In this document: positions 36,573-47,200 of the stretch, piece by piece
How positions within the stretch are numbered: position 1 is the first letter of the stretch
Layout of the letters: every line of letters starts with the position of its first letter
Assembly: GCA_021738625.1 (NCBI GenBank)
Contig: JAIPBS010000018.1
Coordinates: 1 to 64,000, forward strand
Reading direction: 5' to 3'
DNA from: Bacteroidales bacterium
Lineage (GTDB): Bacteria > Bacteroidota > Bacteroidia > Bacteroidales > JAIOZK01
DNA length: 64,000 bases
The notes under the pieces: model-generated
The model's input: the letters and a program-made list of their open reading frames with translations, nothing else
The model's database searches: none
What the model was told of the DNA's origin: nothing
Program-made: the position numbers and the translations under genes

Positions 36573-37652
36573 ATGTTTAAAAAGTATCCTTTGTTCTTCT
36601 ACATTTTGATCATACTGGCGGTGGGTTTCCTGGTGTGGTTTTATTCGGCCATTGTGTTTTACATCCTGATCGCTGCGGTTTTGTCGATGATCGGCAGTCC
36701 CATTGTGAAATTCCTTGACCGCATAAGGGTCCCGCATGTGCTCAGCGCCCTGCTGGCGCTTCTTGTTCTGTTAGGCGTTTTTCTTTCATTGATCATGATC
36801 TTTGTTCCCCTGTTTATTAAGGAGGCTGAAATGGTTTCACGCATCGACTTCAAGTCGATAGGGGCAGCTTTCCAGGAGCCCCTGCAAAACTTCAAAGGTT
36901 TCCTGGTTAAGTATAACATCCTGCAGGAACATCAAAGCATAGAAAACTATCTGAGCAGCCGGATGTCGGAGCTGGTCAGCATTGCTCGCTTTGAAGGGGT
37001 TGTAGAGCACATCATCAAAACCACCGGCACTTTTCTGGTAGGTTTGTTCTCGGTCTTTTTCATCACCTTTTTCTTTTTAAAAGATGAAAACATGTTCCGT
37101 AACATTGTGTTGGCGCTCACCAACGAGAAGTACCACAGGCAGACCAGGGTTGTCCTGGAAAAAACCAGGAGGCTGTTGCAGCGTTATTTTGTAGGCTTGA
37201 TCAGTGATGTATTGCTGATGATGACTTTGGTGAGCCTGGCCATGTACCTGTTCGGTATTCATAACGCCATGCTGATCGGCTTTTTTGCCGGCATCGTTGT
37301 GATCATCCCTTACATCGGCCCGATGATAGGTGCCACCCTGGCCCTGGTGATCGGTGTAACCAGCGCCCTGAGCGTGGATGTGCATACGGCTATACTGCCG
37401 CTTGCCCTGAAAATACTTGCGATATACTTTTTCATCAATGCCAATGACGGCCTGATCTTTCAACCCCTGATATACGGAAAAAGCGTTAAAGCCAGTCCGC
37501 TGGAGATCTTTTTGATATTGTTGATCTCAGGTACTACGGCCGGAATCGTAGGCATGGCCATTGCCGTTCCTGTTTATACAGTGCTTCGTATCATTGCAAA
37601 GGAATTCCTGAGTCAGTTCAGGCCTGTGAAGCAACTCACGGCGAAGATTTAG
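36573..37652 (+). CDS. AI-2E family (PerM/TqsA-like) membrane protein
   Basis: 359 residues with about eight hydrophobic helices: two at the N-terminus (YPLFFYILIILAVGFLVWFY), a cytoplasmic or periplasmic helical segment, then helices including GIVVIIPYIGPMIGATLALV, the conserved signature of AI-2E transporters, and GTTAGIVGMAIAVPVYTVLR. Some members export autoinducer-2 or act as sodium/proton antiporters, others are uncharacterised. Its stop codon directly abuts the stop of the convergent barrel gene with no intervening base. Confidence 0.88.
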   Translation: MFKKYPLFFYILIILAVGFLVWFYSAIVFYILIAAVLSMIGSPIVKFLDRIRVPHVLSALLALLVLLGVFLSLIMIFVPLFIKEAEMVSRIDFKSIGAAFQEPLQNFKGFLVKYNILQEHQSIENYLSSRMSELVSIARFEGVVEHIIKTTGTFLVGLFSVFFITFFFLKDENMFRNIVLALTNEKYHRQTRVVLEKTRRLLQRYFVGLISDVLLMMTLVSLAMYLFGIHNAMLIGFFAGIVVIIPYIGPMIGATLALVIGVTSALSVDVHTAILPLALKILAIYFFINANDGLIFQPLIYGKSVKASPLEIFLILLISGTTAGIVGMAIAVPVYTVLRIIAKEFLSQFRPVKQLTAKI

Positions 37653-38138
37653 TTAGAAAATGGCATAGCGAATCGAAAAGGCCGCAAAATCAGCCCACAT
37701 ACCTGTGTAGCCGAAAAAATTGATGGCCGGTTTCCAGTCGATGGAAAAATTGATCGGTATGTATTCAAAGGTGTATTCCAAGCCAAGGATGAAGTCGGCG
37801 CCGAAAACCGTGTACTTGCCCGGATGGCTTTCACGATCCCACCAGTAATTATCAAAATAAGAATTCCAGAAACCGATGTGCGCCCCCCCGCCGATATACC
37901 AGTTCAGGCCAGGGGTGTTAAAGGCGATGCTGTTGCGCTCATAAAGCCCGGTGATCATAAATCCCTGCCAGCGCATGCTGAAAATGCCTTCGATGGTTTC
38001 GGTATGGCTGATGAAATGTTTTGCGGTGATGCCGTAATCCAAACCTCCACGGAATCCAAATGCCGTCCGGTAATAATCCTGGGAGTATGCTGTGGAGAAT
38101 AATGCAAGCAACGCGATCGTTAAAAAAAACCTTTTCAT
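37653..38138 (-). CDS. Small predicted outer membrane beta-barrel protein
   Basis: 161 residues with a signal peptide (MKRFFLTIALLALFSTAYS, then QD). Alternating strands rich in Phe, Tyr and Gly (FGFRGGLDYGITAKHF, YIGGGAHIGFW, LGLEYTFEYIPINFSIDWKP) and a terminal Phe fit a small 8-stranded barrel. No family assigned. It is the last gene of a minus-strand run after the M20 hydrolase (13-base gap). Confidence 0.8.
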   Translation of the reverse strand: MKRFFLTIALLALFSTAYSQDYYRTAFGFRGGLDYGITAKHFISHTETIEGIFSMRWQGFMITGLYERNSIAFNTPGLNWYIGGGAHIGFWNSYFDNYWWDRESHPGKYTVFGADFILGLEYTFEYIPINFSIDWKPAINFFGYTGMWADFAAFSIRYAIF

Positions 38139-38151
38139 GCCATAAATATAA

Positions 38152-39345
38152 TCAATATCTCAATTCGTTGAAGGTGATCCATGCCATCAGTCCCATTCCA
38201 ATCTCCAGGGATTTCTCATCCACGTCGAAAGTGGGAGTGTGCAAATTGGATGTGATGCCTTTTTCTTTGTTCCCTGTACCCAGCCGGTAAAAACAACCCG
38301 GGATATCCTGACTGAAATATGCAAAATCTTCCGCGGTCATACGTGGCTTGAGTTCAATCACATTTTCTTTACCCAGATATTGCTCGGCGCTCCTGACGGC
38401 GTTTTCAGTAATGATATCATCATTCACCAGGAAGGGATATCCTTTGTTGATAAAAACCTCGCAAACCGCTCCCGATGCTTTGGCGATCGACTGGCTGATG
38501 CGCGCAATGTGATCATGCGCCCTGGCTCTCCATTCCTCGTCGAAGGTCCTGAAAGTGCCTTTGATCCTTACCTCATCCGGTATAACGTTGTAGGTGCCAT
38601 CGGCCAGGAATTGTCCGAACGACAGAACCGTTGGGATGTTGTAATTGGCATGCCTGCTCACGATCTGTTGCAGAGCCACCACGATCTGTGAAGCCACAAG
38701 CACAGGATCAACCAGCAGGTCTGGCATGGCAGCATGGCCGCCTCTGCCTTTGATAGTAAGGTTGATTTCGTCGGTGGAGGCCATATACATGCCGGTTTTG
38801 AAGCCAGCTTTTCCCACCTCAATTTCAGGGAAAACGTGCTGGCCGATGATGGATTTAACCTCAGGATTTTTCAGCACGCCTTCCTCTATCATAAATTTGG
38901 CCCCGCCAGGTATTTTTTCTTCGGCCGGTTGGAAAATCAGTTTGACGCTTCCTTCAAAATCATCTTTCAGCTCCTGCAATATCCTGGCTGTACCCAGCAG
39001 GGAAGCCGTATGCACATCATGGCCGCAGGCGTGCATCCGGCCTTTGTTCATCGACTTGTATTCAACCTCATTTTGCTCCTGAATAGGAAGGGCGTCCATA
39101 TCGGCTCTTAGGGCAACCACTTTCCTGTCGGGCTTTCTTCCTTTGATCAGCGCCGTGATCCCGGTCTTGAAAACCCCGGTTCGATAAGAAATACCATATG
39201 CTTTTAATTTAGAGGCAAGGAAATCGGCGGTTTCGTATTCTTCGTTGGATAACTCGGGATGTTGATGCATATGTCTTCTGATGCTGATAACCTCTTCCCG
39301 GTAGTTTGCAGCAAGATGTTGAATTTTCTTCTTAAATCCTTCCAT
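38152..39345 (-). CDS. M20-family amidohydrolase
   Basis: 397 residues. Metal-dependent N-acyl-amino-acid amidohydrolase/aminoacylase of the M20D group, cytoplasmic (no signal peptide). Metal-site segments are RRHMHQHPELSNEEYETAD near residue 23, ALRADMDALPIQEQNEVEY, HACGHDVHTASLLGTA and FQPAEEKIPGGAKFMIEEG; the dimerisation-domain loop is GRGGHAAMPDLLVDP. It releases amino acids from acylated or conjugated substrates; specific substrate unknown. Preceded by the ABC exporter gene with a 17-base gap. Confidence 0.92.
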   Translation of the reverse strand: MEGFKKKIQHLAANYREEVISIRRHMHQHPELSNEEYETADFLASKLKAYGISYRTGVFKTGITALIKGRKPDRKVVALRADMDALPIQEQNEVEYKSMNKGRMHACGHDVHTASLLGTARILQELKDDFEGSVKLIFQPAEEKIPGGAKFMIEEGVLKNPEVKSIIGQHVFPEIEVGKAGFKTGMYMASTDEINLTIKGRGGHAAMPDLLVDPVLVASQIVVALQQIVSRHANYNIPTVLSFGQFLADGTYNVIPDEVRIKGTFRTFDEEWRARAHDHIARISQSIAKASGAVCEVFINKGYPFLVNDDIITENAVRSAEQYLGKENVIELKPRMTAEDFAYFSQDIPGCFYRLGTGNKEKGITSNLHTPTFDVDEKSLEIGMGLMAWITFNELRY

Positions 39346-39362
39346 GATATCGTGATTTGGAT

Positions 39363-41186
39363 TTATGCAAAGGTTTGAAGATCGTGCAATTTTCTGTACA
39401 TGCCGTTGGCTTTGTGAAGCAAATCATGTGTTCCCCGCTCAACGATCTTGCCGTCCTTCACCACAATAATCTCATCTGCGTGTTTGATGGTGCTGAGCCT
39501 GTGCGCAATCACCACGGAGGTTCTGTTCTTCATCAGGTTAAGCAGGGCTTCCTGCACCAAACGTTCGGATTCGGTATCCAGTGAGGAGGTAGCCTCGTCG
39601 AGGATCATGATGGGCGGATTTTTGAGCACGGCGCGTGCAATGCTGAGCCGCTGCCGTTGCCCGCCCGATAGCTTCAAGCCTCTATCGCCGATGTTGGTGT
39701 CGTAACCGTTCTCAAGCTGGTCGATGAATTCATGCGCGTTGGCTACCTTTGCCGCCTTTACCACATCCTCCCTCTTCACGTTTTTCATTCCCAGGGTAAT
39801 GTTGCCGTATATGCTGTCGTTAAACAATATGGTGTCCTGGGTTACAATACCCATCATACCCCTCAGGTCATCAATTTTCAAATCTTTAACCGGGATGCCG
39901 TCGATGCGTATTTCCCCTATCAGGCAATCATAAAAACGCGGCAACAGATCTACCAGTGTTGACTTCCCGCCTCCGGAGGGTCCCACCAATGCGATGGTTT
40001 TCCCTTTTTCGATGGTGAGATTGATGTCTTTCAGCACCATTTCCTTTTCATAGGCAAAACTCACCTGATCGTATACAATGGATTCCCTGAAATCCTTTTT
40101 TGAAACGGCATCCGGTTTTTCCACGATCAGTTCCGGGGCGTCCAGCACCTGGTGGATACGTTCAACGGAAGCCGCTCCTTTTTGCACGTTATAAATAGCC
40201 GTGGTGATGGATTTGGCAGGTGGGATCACCTGTGAAAAGATGCCCAGATAGGTGATGAAGATGGCGGCGTCAAGGGGGTTCTCCGGGCTGAGCACCAGGC
40301 GGCCCCCAAACCACAATACGACCACCAAAACCGATGCAGCCAGAAATTCACTCAGCGGTGAGGCCAGGTCCCGCTTTCTGTAAAGTTTTACCATCAATTT
40401 GGTGTATTCCTGGTTGTGTTTCTTGAAATTTTCATTGGAATGGCCGATGGCATTAAAGGCTTTGATGATACGTAAGCCGCCTAAGGTTTCTTCAATGATC
40501 GAAAGCAGAAAACCCAGTTTCCGCTGGCCTTTCACGGAAGTCCTTTTCAGGCTTTTACCGATCTGCCCAATCAGGTAACCGCTCACCGGCAGCAAGATCA
40601 ACACGAAAAGTGTAAGGCTGGGGCTGATGATCAAAAGTGTGATAAGGTATGTGAGGATGGCAATCGGATCGCGGAAAAGCATCTCAAGCGAACTCATGAT
40701 GCTCCATTCCACCTCCTGCACATCCGAAGTCATTCGGGCAATGATATCACCTTTTTTTTGTTCTGAATAATAGGAGAGCGGAAGGATCAGCACTTTATCA
40801 AAAATGTTGTTACGTAAATCCCTTACCACCCCATTCCGCACCCAGGCCAAATAAAACATGGCCAGATATCTGAAAAGGTTGCGCAGAAAATACAAAACCA
40901 AAATCAGGATCACGATATACATCAGTACTTCCATTTCGCCGTATCGACTGATCCAGTTATTAATAGCATAATAGAAGTTTTCCTTGAGCGAATCAAAATT
41001 GAAAATATCCAGGGGTGGCACATCTGTCGGGGCTTTGGTTGTTTGGAAAAGCATTTGAAGCACCGGGATGAACAAGGCAAAAGAGGCCAGTGAAAACAAA
41101 ACGGAAAAGATATTGAAAATTACGTTAAGCAGGGCATACAACCAGTATGTCTTAACATAAACAAGTATTTTCAGCAGATTTTTCAC
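39363..41186 (-). CDS. MsbA-like ABC exporter (fused membrane and ATPase domains)
   Basis: 607 residues: six transmembrane helices in the first 330 residues, then an ATPase. Walker A GPSGGGKST lies near residue 400, the signature LSGGQRQR near 505, and Walker B IMILDEATSSLD near 525. The layout is that of MsbA-type half-transporters that dimerise and export lipids or lipophilic drugs across the inner membrane. It is first in a run with the M20 hydrolase and small barrel gene. Confidence 0.92.
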   Translation of the reverse strand: MKNLLKILVYVKTYWLYALLNVIFNIFSVLFSLASFALFIPVLQMLFQTTKAPTDVPPLDIFNFDSLKENFYYAINNWISRYGEMEVLMYIVILILVLYFLRNLFRYLAMFYLAWVRNGVVRDLRNNIFDKVLILPLSYYSEQKKGDIIARMTSDVQEVEWSIMSSLEMLFRDPIAILTYLITLLIISPSLTLFVLILLPVSGYLIGQIGKSLKRTSVKGQRKLGFLLSIIEETLGGLRIIKAFNAIGHSNENFKKHNQEYTKLMVKLYRKRDLASPLSEFLAASVLVVVLWFGGRLVLSPENPLDAAIFITYLGIFSQVIPPAKSITTAIYNVQKGAASVERIHQVLDAPELIVEKPDAVSKKDFRESIVYDQVSFAYEKEMVLKDINLTIEKGKTIALVGPSGGGKSTLVDLLPRFYDCLIGEIRIDGIPVKDLKIDDLRGMMGIVTQDTILFNDSIYGNITLGMKNVKREDVVKAAKVANAHEFIDQLENGYDTNIGDRGLKLSGGQRQRLSIARAVLKNPPIMILDEATSSLDTESERLVQEALLNLMKNRTSVVIAHRLSTIKHADEIIVVKDGKIVERGTHDLLHKANGMYRKLHDLQTFA

Positions 41187-41623
41187 AAAGGCAAAGTTAA
41201 CATTTAAAGCACATGCCGAATTAATATTTCAGGAAATGCTTTTGCCATTCCCTTTATACTGAATCTTATTAAAGATGCAAAATATTTTTCTTTTAGATTC
41301 AGTTATACCGATAGGAGCAGGAGGTCACACATTTCAAAGCTGTTCCGAATCGATATACCGGCCTTTGAAAAAGCAAACACACGGAAGGATTTATTTATTG
41401 TGCTGCAAAACTGGTGTTTCATCGTCGGCCACCCTGCCCCTGTTTGCCCGCCAATATCAAAGGTGCGTACCAGCTTTGCGTGGAAAGCAGTATCGTATGA
41501 AAGTTCATATTGCTCAACCCGTCCTGATTTGCTGTTCATTATGATGTTCGCAGCGGAGATGACCCTCGATCACATTCCAGCCTGCTATGCTCAAAAACAG
41601 GCATTAATTTGTACTTTTGCCCT
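41187..41623. other. 437-base gap without a supported gene
   Basis: Divergent region between the ABC exporter (minus) and rbfA (plus). The only recognised element is the rbfA promoter box at 41612. Short open frames of 78 (minus, 41303-41539) and 89 codons (plus, 41275-41544) overlap each other antisense; neither has a recognisable motif or promoter, and both are left out. No tRNA or known RNA fold was seen. Confidence 0.55.
41612..41619 (+). promoter_or_regulatory. -7 box of rbfA operon (possible leaderless mRNA)
   Basis: TACTTTTG, exact TAnnTTTG, ends four bases before the rbfA ATG at 41624, so transcription probably starts at or next to the start codon. No clear -33 box. Confidence 0.55.
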
Positions 41624-41962
41624 ATGGAATCCAAACGACAACAAAAAATATCCAAACTGCTGCAGAAAGATCTGGGAGAAATTTTTCAAAGGGAAGCGGG
41701 TTCATTATTCGGCGGAGCCATGATCACGGTTACAAAAGTACATGTGACCAAAGATCTCGGCATTGCCCGGGTTTTTCTCAGCCTGTTTGCCACCAAAGAC
41801 AAACAGGCTTTGCTCGAGAAAATCAGGAAGGAAGGCAACCAAATCCGCTGGCAGCTGGGTAACAAGGTAAAGCATCAGCTCAGGAAAATTCCCGAATTGC
41901 ATTTTTATGAGGACGATTCCCTGGATTATATCGAAAATATTGAAACCCTTCTGAATGAGTAA
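41624..41962 (+). CDS. rbfA: 30S ribosome-binding factor A
   Basis: 112 residues from the ATG at 41624; the frame opens five codons earlier at a TTG that lies inside the promoter box, so that start is rejected. RbfA binds the immature small subunit and assists 16S rRNA 5' end maturation. The single KH-like domain shows RQQKISKLLQKDLGEIFQRE, the ITVTKVHVTKDLGIARVFLS strand pair and IPELHFYEDDSLDYIENIE near the end, all family features. The methyltransferase gene follows after 11 bases. Confidence 0.94.
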   Translation: MESKRQQKISKLLQKDLGEIFQREAGSLFGGAMITVTKVHVTKDLGIARVFLSLFATKDKQALLEKIRKEGNQIRWQLGNKVKHQLRKIPELHFYEDDSLDYIENIETLLNE

Positions 41963-41973
41963 AATCCATTAAG

Positions 41974-42807
41974 ATGAAATACGATCCGATCAAAAGTTCG
42001 CTGGGCAGCTTCTTCAATAAAAGCCCGTATTCTAGGATCCTTTTTTACAAACTGCTCGACCTGCTGCTATTACGCACCTGGCATGTAAAAAAAGCTGTCC
42101 GTTCATGGAAAAAGCATCATAGTGGCGAAAAGCAGATCCTTGATGCCGGTTCTGGCTTTGGTCAGTATTCCTATTATCTGGCAGGCCATGTGCGCAACGC
42201 AAAAATTACAGCCGTGGATGTGAAAGAAGACCAGATCAGGGATTGCAATGCTTTTTTTGACCGCATCGGGCTGAACAACGCAAGTTTTATGGAAGCCGAC
42301 CTGACTAAATATGTCGAAGAAAATACTTTTGATTTTATCCTTTCGGTGGATGTAATGGAGCATATTGAAGAAGATGTGCTGGTGTTTAAGAACTTTCATA
42401 AATCCCTGAAAGACGGGGGAATGGTGTTGATTTCAACCCCCTCGGACCAGGGCGGTTCGGACGTACATCATCACGATCATGATGAAGCATACAACAACGA
42501 CGGAAGCAAGAGTTTTATTGACGAACATGTGCGGGATGGATACAACATCAACGAAATACAGGAAAAGCTGAAAACAGCAGGCTTCAGCAAAACAGAGTCG
42601 CGCTACCAATATGGTGCGCCCGGTAAGATCTCCTGGCGGCTTTCGATGAAATACCCCATTTTGATTCTAAACCGGTCGAAAGCATTTGCGCCGCTCCTGT
42701 TCATCTATTACCTGATCGTTTTCCCTTTTTGCCTGGTACTGAATATCGTTGACGTGAACGGCAAACACAAGACCGGCACCGGTTTGATCGTTAAAGCCTG
42801 GAAATAA
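41974..42807 (+). CDS. Class I SAM-dependent methyltransferase
   Basis: 277 residues. The SAM-binding motif ILDAGSGFGQYSYYLAG starts near residue 55, followed by ITAVDVKEDQIRDCNAF (acidic end of strand 2) and FDFILSVDVMEHIEEDVLVF, the motif preceding the substrate pocket in UbiE/UbiG-like enzymes. A hydrophobic segment near the C-terminus (APLLFIYYLIVFPFCLVLNI) suggests membrane association. Substrate not identifiable. It lies 11 bases after rbfA and 11 bases before the permease gene. Confidence 0.85.
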   Translation: MKYDPIKSSLGSFFNKSPYSRILFYKLLDLLLLRTWHVKKAVRSWKKHHSGEKQILDAGSGFGQYSYYLAGHVRNAKITAVDVKEDQIRDCNAFFDRIGLNNASFMEADLTKYVEENTFDFILSVDVMEHIEEDVLVFKNFHKSLKDGGMVLISTPSDQGGSDVHHHDHDEAYNNDGSKSFIDEHVRDGYNINEIQEKLKTAGFSKTESRYQYGAPGKISWRLSMKYPILILNRSKAFAPLLFIYYLIVFPFCLVLNIVDVNGKHKTGTGLIVKAWK

Positions 42808-42818
42808 ATTAATAAAAA

Positions 42819-44060
42819 GTGAATTTCCCTTTTTACATAGCAAAACGTTATCTTGTCAGCAAGAAGTCGCACAATATCATCAACATCATTTCCATTATTT
42901 CGGTTGTGGGCATCGGCATCGGCTCGATGGCCCTCATTCTGATCCTTTCTGTTTTTAACGGATTTGAGAGCCTGGTCATTTCCCTGTTCAACACCTTCAA
43001 TCCGGATATAGAAGTTAGGCTGAAGGAAGGGAAAACATTTTCGCTGAGCGAGCTGCCTGCCGAAGAGATCAGGAAAATCCCCGGCCTTGTCAGCTATACG
43101 GAAGTCGTTGAGGAGAACGCGCTGCTCAAGCATGATGAAAAGCAGCACATCATCACCATAAAAGGGGTAAGCCCCGAATATACGGAACTAAGCAGGCTCG
43201 ACACCATGCTGGTTGAAGGCAGCTTCCGGTTGAAGCGGGATCATCAGAACCTTGCCGTGTTGGGGGCGGGCGTAGCTTATTTCCTGGATGTGCATATCGG
43301 AGATTTCAACCGCCCGTTGACGGTTTATGTGCCCAACCGTAAAAAATCACCCGGACTGGATTTCGAATCTGCCTTCAACAGAAAATTGATCACCCCTGCG
43401 GGCATATTCTCGGTTCAGCAGGATATCGACTCAAAATATGTGATCGTATCCATCGACTTTGCCCGCGATCTGCTGGATTATACCGCTGAAATAACTTCGC
43501 TCGAGATCAACCTCTCAGGTACGGTGCCACGTGAAAAAGTGCAGCAACAACTGGAAAGTCTTCTGGGTGAACGCTTTGAAGTTAAGAACCGCTACCAGCA
43601 GGAGGAGCTTTTGTACAACATCATGAAATCGGAAAAGTTTGTCACCTTTGCTATTCTGGCTTTTATCCTGCTCATCGCCGCCTTCAATGTGGTGGGTTCG
43701 CTCAGCATGCTGATCCTGGATAAAAAAAAGGACATTGCCATTTTGCACAGTATGGGCGCTTCGGTAAAGCGTATCCGCAGGATTTTTATGATAGAAGGTC
43801 TGATGATCACCATGATAGGAGGATTGGCAGGCCTCTTGCTCGGCGGACTGCTCAGCTGGTTGCAGCAAACCTTTGGACTGATCAGGCTGGGCAATACCGA
43901 CGGATCATTCGTGGTGCAATATTACCCGGTGCAAATGCAGGGACTTGATTTCATCGGCATATTCATCACCGTTTTTGTGATCGGATTGCTGGCCGCATGG
44001 TATCCCGTCAGGCAGATCTCCAGAAAATATATCCGGTATAAAGCTGCACAGAATAACTAG
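42819..44060 (+). CDS. LolC/LolE-like ABC transporter permease
   Basis: 413 residues, GTG start 11 bases after the preceding stop. Four transmembrane helices with the MacB/LolC layout: one at the N-terminus (IINIISIISVVGIGIGSMAL), a large periplasmic domain (residues about 50-265), and three at the C-terminus beginning FVTFAILAFILLIAAFNVVG followed by SMLILDKKKDIAILHSMGAS, the FtsX/LolC coupling motif. Such permeases extract lipoproteins from the inner membrane together with a LolD ATPase, which is not present here. Confidence 0.88.
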   Translation: MNFPFYIAKRYLVSKKSHNIINIISIISVVGIGIGSMALILILSVFNGFESLVISLFNTFNPDIEVRLKEGKTFSLSELPAEEIRKIPGLVSYTEVVEENALLKHDEKQHIITIKGVSPEYTELSRLDTMLVEGSFRLKRDHQNLAVLGAGVAYFLDVHIGDFNRPLTVYVPNRKKSPGLDFESAFNRKLITPAGIFSVQQDIDSKYVIVSIDFARDLLDYTAEITSLEINLSGTVPREKVQQQLESLLGERFEVKNRYQQEELLYNIMKSEKFVTFAILAFILLIAAFNVVGSLSMLILDKKKDIAILHSMGASVKRIRRIFMIEGLMITMIGGLAGLLLGGLLSWLQQTFGLIRLGNTDGSFVVQYYPVQMQGLDFIGIFITVFVIGLLAAWYPVRQISRKYIRYKAAQNN

Positions 44061-44158
44061 CACGATCCCGTCCTTAGATGTTTGATTCCCAGCAAGCAAT
44101 TCACCTACCGAAGCAATTATAAATCCTTATTTAAAAGCTGTTTAAGTGAGAATATTCT

Positions 44159-44166
44159 TACCTTTG
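44159..44166 (+). promoter_or_regulatory. -7 box of the C25 peptidase cluster
   Basis: TACCTTTG, exact TAnnTTTG, 41 bases before the start codon of the first C25 peptidase; -33 element not convincing. Confidence 0.5.
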
Positions 44167-44207
44167 AGGATTGAAAACAAGGAGCAAAAAAATAATTTAC
44201 ATCCGCC

Positions 44208-47200
44208 ATGAAACGAATGAAACCAAAAGCCGTGATTTTGACGGCCGTTGCTTTACTGATCTCTTTGCCGCTGATGCTGAGCGCCGGCGGAAGGATCGAA
44301 CTCAAACAAAACAAACAAACCGAACTCCGGATACTGCGTAGCGATTACCAGGTGTTGAAGCTACACAACAACCTGGCGGCCATCGACTACTTCGATGTGC
44401 AGGTTGACCAAATGGATTTTACCCAGCTTTTTATTCCGGCTTACACCAAGAACCTGGAGATCGGTCACCCCCTCTTGCCGGTCAAACGCGAGTTGATCGA
44501 AATCCCTGCCGGCGCGAATCCGAAAGTGCTGATCCATTCATTTAACAAACAGGAAGTTGATCTCGCCGAATATGATATATTCAACCGGCTGTTCCCTGCC
44601 CAACCGGAGCATTTTAAGGATGAGATCCCCGAATTTATCTTTGAGCAGGAAGCATACCAGGTGAACGACTATGGCGATAAATCCCTGGTCACAGTGGACG
44701 ACCTCGGTTATATGCGTGCCACGCGCATGGGAAGGATCAACATTGCACCCTTGAGATACAACCCGGTTCAACAAAAACTGATTGTTTATACCGACATTGA
44801 GTTTTCAATTGTGTTTGAAGATGCGGATATGGTCCAAACCATCGAAAACAAGAAAAGATATTATTCCCCGTATTATACCGCCATCAACAGGCAATTGCTG
44901 AATTATCAGTTGCCCGCCTCGAGGGAGAACTTCATGCGTTATCCCGTCAAATATGTGATCGTTTCCGATCCCATGTTCGAAGCGCAATTGCAGCCTTTCG
45001 TGCAGTGGAAAACAAAAAAAGGTTTCACCGTGATCGAGGCCTATACCGATAATCCGGAAGTAGGAAATACCAAAGAAAGCATCAAAGCTTACCTGCAGGG
45101 ATTGTATGAAGAAGGGACCACGGAAAATCCCGCTCCGAGTTTTGTGCTTTTTGTGGGCGACATCGATCAGATCCCGGCCTGGTCGGGCAACGCGGGCAGC
45201 CACGTTACGGATCTGTATTACTGCGAATATACAAATGACTATTATCCTGAAATGTATTACGGAAGATTTTCTGCTGAGAATGTTGCGCAATTGCAGCCCC
45301 AGATCGACAAGACCTTGCAGTATGAAAAATACGAGATGCCCGATCCGTCCTATCTGAATGAAGTGGTAATGGTAGCCGGCATGGACAGCGGCCACGGCCA
45401 CGACTGGGCCAACGGTCAGATCAACTACGGAACTATTAATTACTTTAATGAAGACCACGGCCTGACTTCCCATACGTATTTGTATCCTGAATCCGGCAGC
45501 CATTCCGACGACATCATACAGGACATCAGCAATGGTGTGTCATTTGGCAATTACACCGCCCATTGTGGCCCCAGCGGTTGGAGCGATCCTTCATTCAATA
45601 CAGGAGATATCCCCGACCTGGAAAACGAAAATGAATATTGCTTGTTGATAGGTAACTGCTGCCAATCCAATAAATACGATGTGGATGCTTGTTTCGGCGA
45701 GGCCCTGCTAAGAGCGGAAGACAAAGGAGCGCTGGGGTATATTGGCGGCTCCAACAACACCATGTGGGATCCCGATTATTATTGGGGTGTGGGCGTGGGA
45801 ACCATTTCAGAAAACCCGCCGCCCTACGAAGAAACATCGCTGGGGGCCTACGACCGCCTGTGGCATGACCATGGAGAGGAATTTTCAGAATGGTATATAA
45901 CGCAAGACGAGATCATTTATGCCGGCAATCTGGCCGTTACGGAAGGCACGCCGGGGCAGGCCGAATATTACTGGGAGATTTACTGTTTAATGGGTGATCC
46001 ATCACTCATGGTTTACCTGGGTGAACCGGATCCCATGTATGCGGATTACCCCGAAATGCTTCCCCTGGGCACCAATACCCTGGAAGTGGAAACGGAACCC
46101 TATGCCTATATCTCCGTTACCATCGATGGTGTGATCTACGGCACTGCACTGGCCGACGGCAATGGCGATGCGGTTGTGGAACTCGACGAAATTGAAGAGC
46201 CCTGCATCCCCGACATCATCATAACCGGGCAAAACAAACAACCTCATTTCGGAACCTTTATCATTTCAAGCCCGGACGGTCCGTTCATTTTGTATCATAG
46301 TTACCTGGCCAACGACAGCATAGGAAACAATGACCATCACTTCGACTACGGGGAGTCCATCCTGCTTTCACTGACCATGGAAAACTTTGGAAATGGAACA
46401 GGCTACGATGTTGAAACCGTCCTGAGCACATACAATACCTACATAACCATGAATGATGATACGGAGAATTTCGACAGCATCCCCGGTCTGGACACAGCTA
46501 CCGTTATCGATGGTTATGCACTGGATATTGCAGATGATGTTCCCGATAACACAAAAGTGAAATTCAATGTGACGTCCACCGACGGTGATGCCACCTGGGA
46601 GAGTGATTTCACCGTGACCATACACGCCCCTCAATTATCGGTCGGGAATTATACCATATTGGATACCGCCAACGGCGGCAATGGAAACGGTATTTTCGAT
46701 CCGGGTGAAACCGTGGTCATACAGGTGAACAATAAGAACAACGGTAATTGCGCTGCTTACTCATCCACTGCCACGCTTAGCTCAGCCAGTCCGTATCTCT
46801 ATTTTGAAAACACCGAATATGAGATCGGGGATATAGAAATCATGCAATCCGAATACGCTGAGTTCACAGTGATGGCTGATTCGGCCACCCCCGAGGGAGA
46901 AGTGATCAACTTCGATTACGAACTGCTGTGCGGAGGATATCAAAAACAAAAGGACTACAACATCGAGATCGGCATGCTTTACGAAGACTGGGAAAGCGGT
47001 AACTTCGACAAATTCGATTGGGAATTTTCCGGGGATGAAGCCTGGCTGATATCTTCCCAGGATCCTTATGAAGGCAGTTATTGCGCCATGAACGGCAATG
47101 TTGGTAACAACGAAACCTCCATACTTGAAATCGATATCAAAGTTAAGATGTATGATTCGGTTAGCTTTTATGTGAAGACCTCTTCGGAACTGAGCAGGGA

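Noticed and set aside
41303-41539. 78-codon minus-strand frame upstream of rbfA as a small gene
   Set aside because: No promoter box, no motif and an equally long antisense frame (41275-41544); cannot choose either.
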